A stretch of DNA of 15,053 bases, taken from the NCBI RefSeq assembly GCF_002091755.1, contig NZ_BDAI01000026.1, positions 1-15,053 of the forward strand, in the 5' to 3' direction. Shown here piece by piece: positions 12,801 to 15,053 of the stretch. Both the position numbers and the translations under genes were made by a program. The DNA is from Pseudomonas nitroreducens NBRC 12694 (GTDB lineage: Bacteria > Pseudomonadota > Gammaproteobacteria > Pseudomonadales > Pseudomonadaceae). The notes below the pieces were generated by a model, which saw nothing but the letters and a program-made list of their open reading frames with translations, searched no databases and was not told the origin of the DNA. Every line of letters starts with the position of its first letter. Positions within the stretch are counted from its first letter, which is position 1.

Positions 12801-15053
12801 GTCAGCGATTCCAGTGATGGTAGCGAGGTTGGTTGGCGTCGTCGTATCCAGTGTGATGCTGTACTTCGCACTCGGAGCAGTGGCGTTACCAGCCGGATCG
12901 GACTCTACCGCTGTCAGGTCATTCAGCCCCAAAGCTAGGGCAGTCGCAGGCTGCAGCGTCCAATGCCCGGTCGCGTCCACAATTGCAGTACCGATCCGAT
13001 GGTTATCGGTGCTGTCCTTGACGTACACGGTGATGGTGTCACCGGCTGTGCCGATACCGCTGATCACCGGACGCGCGTCGTCGGTGACACCGCCATTGCT
13101 GACGTTGCCGGTGATATCACCCACGCTGTCCAGCACGCCAGTAATGGCCAGCTTGCTGTAGTCCGGCGGGGTGTAGTCGGTGGTGAGGTTGAAGACATCC
13201 GACTTGACGCTGGTGTTGCCGGCCTTGTCGGTCGCATCGACGGTGAAGTTGTGATCTCCCTCGCTGATACCGGTGGTCGGCGTGTAACTCCACGCGCCAT
13301 TGGCGTCCGCCATCACCGAGCCCAGCACGGAGCCGTTGTCGTAGATGGTGACCTTCGAGTTGGCTTCGGCCTGGCCCGACAGGGTCGGGGTCGGGTCGTC
13401 CGTCACGCCATGGTTGGCGATCGGGCCCTGGATCGCACCGACATCGTCCAGCACCTGGTCAATGGTCGGCTTGAAAGGAGCTACTGTGTCGATGGTGAAG
13501 GTGAACGGAGCGGTCGGATCGCTGACGTTGCCAGCCTTGTCGGTCGCCTTGGCTGTGATGCTGTGCGCACCCTGCCCCAGGTCAAATGCCGGGGTAAAGC
13601 TCCATTTCTCACTTGCATCAACGGTGAGAGAACCCAGCACCGTATTGCCATCGGAGATCGTGACAACACTGCCAGCCTTGCCAGTACCCTGGATTTCCGG
13701 ACGGGTATCGTCGGTATAGCCACCATTGCTGATGTCGCCGGTGATGCTGCCGACATCGTCAATCAGGTGGGTAATCGAGACCAGCACCTTGGAGGTATCC
13801 ACAATCACGTTCAGCGGGCTGTTCTGACCGCTGCTGTTGCCGGCCTTGTCCAGCACTTCCGTGCTGAACGCATGGTTGCCATCGGACAACGCGGCGGTCG
13901 GCGTGAAGCTCCACTTGCCATCGGCACCTACATCGGCCTCGCCGATTGCCTTGCCGTTGTCGTAGATGATGACCTTGCCATTCGGCTCGGCTCCGCCGCT
14001 GAACACCGGACGGTTGTCATCGGTGGTATCACCCGCATGCAGCGGGCCAGTCACCGCACCCACATTGTCAGTCACCGCCAGGCCGGTCACATTAGCCGGT
14101 GCCGTGGTGTCGACGCTGAAGTTCCAGATTCCCGTCGGAGCACTGACCTGACCGATAGGATCGGTCGCTGTGGCGGTTACGTTGTGCAGACCATCCGCCA
14201 GCGCGCTGGTGATAATGCTCCAGCTGCCATTGGCATCGGTCACCGCACTGCCAATCAGCGTGCTGCCGTCGTACAGCTTGACGGTGGTGCCCGCATCCGA
14301 AGTGCCCTTGAAGGTCGGTTGGCTGTCGTCGGTCACATCACCTTTCTGCAGGAAGCCGGTGTACGGCCCTACATCGTCGAAGACGCTTTCGATGGTCGGC
14401 ACAGCCGGCCCTACCGTTACCACGGTGACGCTGTATTTCGCGCTCGGTGCCGTGGTGTTGCCCGCCGGGTCACGCTCGACTGCAGTCAGCTCGTTGACCC
14501 CCGAGATCAAGGGGGCCGTCGGGGTCAGCGACCAGTGGCCGCTGGCATCGACGATGGCACTGCCGACCTGATGGTTGCCAGTGGAGTCCTTGTCGTAGAC
14601 GAAGATCGTGTCACCGGCCGTGCCGGTACCACTGATCACCGGACGGGTGTCGTCGGTGCTGCCATTGTTGACGACGTTACCGGTCACTTCACCCACGCTG
14701 TCCAGCACGCCAGTAATGGCCAGCTTGCTGTAGTCCGGCGGGGTGTAGTCGGTGGTGAGGTTGAAGACATCCGACTTGACGCTGGTGTTGCCGGCCTTGT
14801 CGGTCGCATCGACGGTGAAGTTGTGATCTCCCTCGCTGATACCGGTGGTCGGCGTGTAACTCCACGCGCCATTGGCGTCCGCCATCACCGAGCCCAGCAC
14901 GGAGCCGTTGTCGTAGATGGTGACCTTCGAGTTGGCTTCGGCCTGGCCCGACAGGGTCGGGGTCGGGTCGTCCGTCACGCCATGGTTGGCGATCGGGCCC
15001 TGGATCGCACCGACATCGTCCAGCACCTGGTCAATGGTCGGCTTGAAAGGAGC
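9897..15053 (-). CDS. Giant Ig-like / FG-GAP / RTX adhesin, C-terminal part
   Basis: At least 1718 residues are visible, and the frame is open to the window edge, so the N terminus is missing. Order: seven Ig-like modules of about 101-109 residues with recurring TDD-x-x-P, YDNG-type and DKAGN motifs; two divergent modules, the second with an EF-hand loop; seven FG-GAP repeats; degenerate RTX nonapeptides; then a C-terminal block of the type found in large type I secreted adhesins (TDTLVFDG...FEKFDLGHGGNSL...EVWIEDHVQV). It is probably an extracellular, calcium-stabilised surface adhesin or biofilm protein exported by an ABC-MFP-TolC system that is not in this window. The GTG at 15026 is an internal Val codon of a module, not a start. 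The OmpA-family gene follows. Confidence 0.88.
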   Translation of the reverse strand, partial: APFKPTIDQVLDDVGAIQGPIANHGVTDDPTPTLSGQAEANSKVTIYDNGSVLGSVMADANGAWSYTPTTGISEGDHNFTVDATDKAGNTSVKSDVFNLTTDYTPPDYSKLAITGVLDSVGEVTGNVVNNGSTDDTRPVISGTGTAGDTIFVYDKDSTGNHQVGSAIVDASGHWSLTPTAPLISGVNELTAVERDPAGNTTAPSAKYSVTVVTVGPAVPTIESVFDDVGPYTGFLQKGDVTDDSQPTFKGTSDAGTTVKLYDGSTLIGSAVTDANGSWSIITSALADGLHNVTATATDPIGQVSAPTGIWNFSVDTTAPANVTGLAVTDNVGAVTGPLHAGDTTDDNRPVFSGGAEPNGKVIIYDNGKAIGEADVGADGKWSFTPTAALSDGNHAFSTEVLDKAGNSSGQNSPLNVIVDTSKVLVSITHLIDDVGSITGDISNGGYTDDTRPEIQGTGKAGSVVTISDGNTVLGSLTVDASEKWSFTPAFDLGQGAHSITAKATDKAGNVSDPTAPFTFTIDTVAPFKPTIDQVLDDVGAIQGPIANHGVTDDPTPTLSGQAEANSKVTIYDNGSVLGSVMADANGAWSYTPTTGISEGDHNFTVDATDKAGNTSVKSDVFNLTTDYTPPDYSKLAITGVLDSVGDITGNVSNGGVTDDARPVISGIGTAGDTITVYVKDSTDNHRIGTAIVDATGHWTLQPATALALGLNDLTAVESDPAGNATAPSAKYSITLDTTTPTNLATITGIADDTGFSDHDFITQDRTLLVSGQVNSEVQSGQKVQFSANGGLTWKDATLSDDRLRWTYDNRSVSLADGTYTFEARVVSESGIAGQVTTQQVVIDNSQPTNKVTFALDPASDNGVSNTDNITSIMTPTINGTVKSGSHKLEDLTITLFWDKNGNNQIDEGEDIYGQGIKVKSDGTWSTDLWSLHYGDYLLKAVATTASGVTGSASYVGSLDDQNHILTITQSVPQHYYGAKQAGFEFGWDVVNIGDFNGDGIDDLLVSARNSDTLGRVNNGGAWILFGSENGLPVLDQNTITNLKPSQGIFFAGAYNGDIMGTGINALGDFNGDGYKDVIISSHWPDKIYVIFGGPNNSWGNGTVDLATIDAGDNTHGFVIRNPGVNPNNPSAPGYDSWNGIGVGGGGDFNGDGYTDLLFGNREAGPNNSGAGYVLYGGANVNKNIVMDWSNPATGTGSSQTWAHFPAGVNGTTITNSFTGTVTNSSQVNGVDLGDSINNVGDVNGDGIDDFVIADPRANNVMSQGYGASAGTAYLVYGKAGGLGSSIDLKNMTLDQGIRINSQHYEWLGSARQDYSTNTITALGDINGDGINDFAISAPYSEPGDPGRVWIIYGKAGGYTSDINLDALNTVGVPSQFNTNPMFDSSVGSLILNEKATYNTATGKWTQSTVDEWFGVSIRAGGDINGDGINDFIIGARYADRPGKGSGDNSGAVYVVYGNEHGLPAIWSIKDVINDPTKGYALYGEGAGFELGNGVAMGDWNGDGMMDIATGAYNADFTATDSGAMYVYYSASDAFTKKYTNGDDYIVADGKDDHGNPVNDYIVGGFGNDTIVNIGTLDYANGGEGNDFIHIVSTDFLGVNGGSGTDTLVFDGQGLSINLAVMKNKVISFEKFDLGHGGNSLTVKLDDVLRMGESDLMFKDGKKQLVVNGDASGNVDLVKTGITWTESSATGNDGHAYKVYSSGTGEVWIEDHVQVHLVG
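9900..10220 (-). other. C-terminal T1SS-type secretion block of the adhesin
   Basis: About 107 residues after the last RTX repeat, with a FEKFDLG-type motif, GNSLTVKLDDVL, a VVNGDASGNVDL segment and a hydrophobic end (VWIEDHVQVHLVG). This pattern recurs at the ends of LapA/BapA-like adhesins, where the signal is uncleaved. Assigned by motif recall, not by alignment. Confidence 0.6.
10221..10440 (-). other. Degenerate RTX nonapeptide repeats
   Basis: Three GGxGxDxxx units are visible: GGFGNDTIV (10338-10367), GGEGNDFIH (10284-10313) and GGSGTDTLV (10221-10256), with a weaker NGDDYIV before them. They should form a short calcium-binding beta-roll. The number is low for an RTX protein. Confidence 0.7.
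10467..12125 (-). other. Seven FG-GAP repeats, predicted seven-bladed beta-propeller
   Basis: Seven GD-x-NGDG-x-x-D calcium loops lie at 12048-12077, 11826-11855, 11589-11618, 11307-11336, 11058-11087, 10764-10793 and 10536-10565, spaced 74-98 residues apart. Most are followed by a hydrophobic strand and then a YVVYG/WILFG-type strand, the FG-GAP pattern. Seven units is the blade number of integrin alpha propellers. Confidence 0.85.
12327..12362 (-). other. Canonical EF-hand loop in a linker module
   Basis: The 12-residue loop DKNGNNQIDEGE has D/N/N/Q at positions 1, 3, 5 and 7, Ile at 8 and Glu at 12, a full EF-hand/dockerin-like calcium loop. It lies in the last divergent module, about 100 residues before the propeller. 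Confidence 0.75.
13117..13481 (-). repeat. Identical long repeat, copy A
   Basis: These 365 bases read the same as 14689-15053 with no mismatch or gap found. They cover module 6 plus its edges. The offset is 1572 bp, exactly 524 codons, so the frame is kept. Confidence 0.9.
14689..15053 (-). repeat. Identical long repeat, copy B (runs to window edge)
   Basis: Second copy of the 365-base segment. It continues to the last base of the window, so its true length is not known. Confidence 0.9.

Larger units (their letters stand above)
12806..15053 (-). other. Array of seven Ig-like adhesin modules
   Basis: Module starts (first base on the minus strand) are about 15026, 14708, 14384, 14069, 13766, 13454 and 13136. 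Each has a LDDVG-type opening, a TDD-x-x-P motif, a YDNG-like strand, a W-S-x-TP strand, and ends near DTxxP. This fits bacterial Ig-like (Big-type) domains. More modules probably lie beyond the window. Confidence 0.8.

Noticed and set aside
15024..15026. GTG as start of the giant protein
   Set aside because: It is a Val codon inside an Ig-like module, identical to the one in the internal copy at 13454; the frame continues to the window edge.

Overview
The window looks like a chromosomal piece of a Pseudomonas of the P. aeruginosa / P. citronellolis / P. nitroreducens type. The reasons are high GC, Pseudomonas-type REP palindromes (GTAGGAGCGAGCTTGCTCGCGAA class), and a gene block that matches, from memory, the P. 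aeruginosa PA2656-PA2665 neighbourhood: bqsS, bqsR, two small PepSY proteins, nnrS, ppyR, fhp, fhpR. No RNA genes, CRISPR array, insertion sequence or transposase were seen. The species was not identified.

Region 1 (1-397) has no gene. It is a cluster of palindromic repeats: a 34-bp inverted pair, a REPIN-like pair, a second REP class and a short ACGGC tandem. Region 2 (398-3010, minus strand) is a tightly coupled four-gene operon: two secreted PepSY proteins, response regulator BqsR/CarR and sensor kinase BqsS/CarS. Neighbouring genes overlap by one nucleotide (TGATG, twice) or four nucleotides (TTGA). A divergent patatin-like lipase gene (3158-4237, plus) shares the intergenic region, which holds a TTAAG/CTTAA dyad.

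Region 3 (4391-8785) is a nitric-oxide response module. FhpR (NorR family, plus strand) faces a minus-strand set hmp (flavohaemoglobin), ppyR (small membrane regulator) and nnrS (haem/copper membrane protein). The hmp-fhpR gap holds three GTCA-N3-TGAC type NorR sites and a sigma-54-like -24/-12 element pointing at hmp. The third NorR site covers the fhpR start codon.

Region 4 (8903-15053, minus strand) is a surface-adhesion locus. An OmpA-family envelope protein lies just downstream of a giant protein whose 5' part is outside the window. The visible 1718 residues carry seven Ig-like modules, two divergent modules (one with a canonical EF-hand loop), seven FG-GAP repeats that predict a seven-bladed beta-propeller, degenerate RTX nonapeptides and a type I secretion-like C terminus. 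A stretch of at least 365 bp is repeated with no difference seen, 1572 bp apart, so the array duplicated recently. The layout, propeller plus Ig modules plus calcium sites, resembles an integrin alpha chain and is the most unusual thing in the window.
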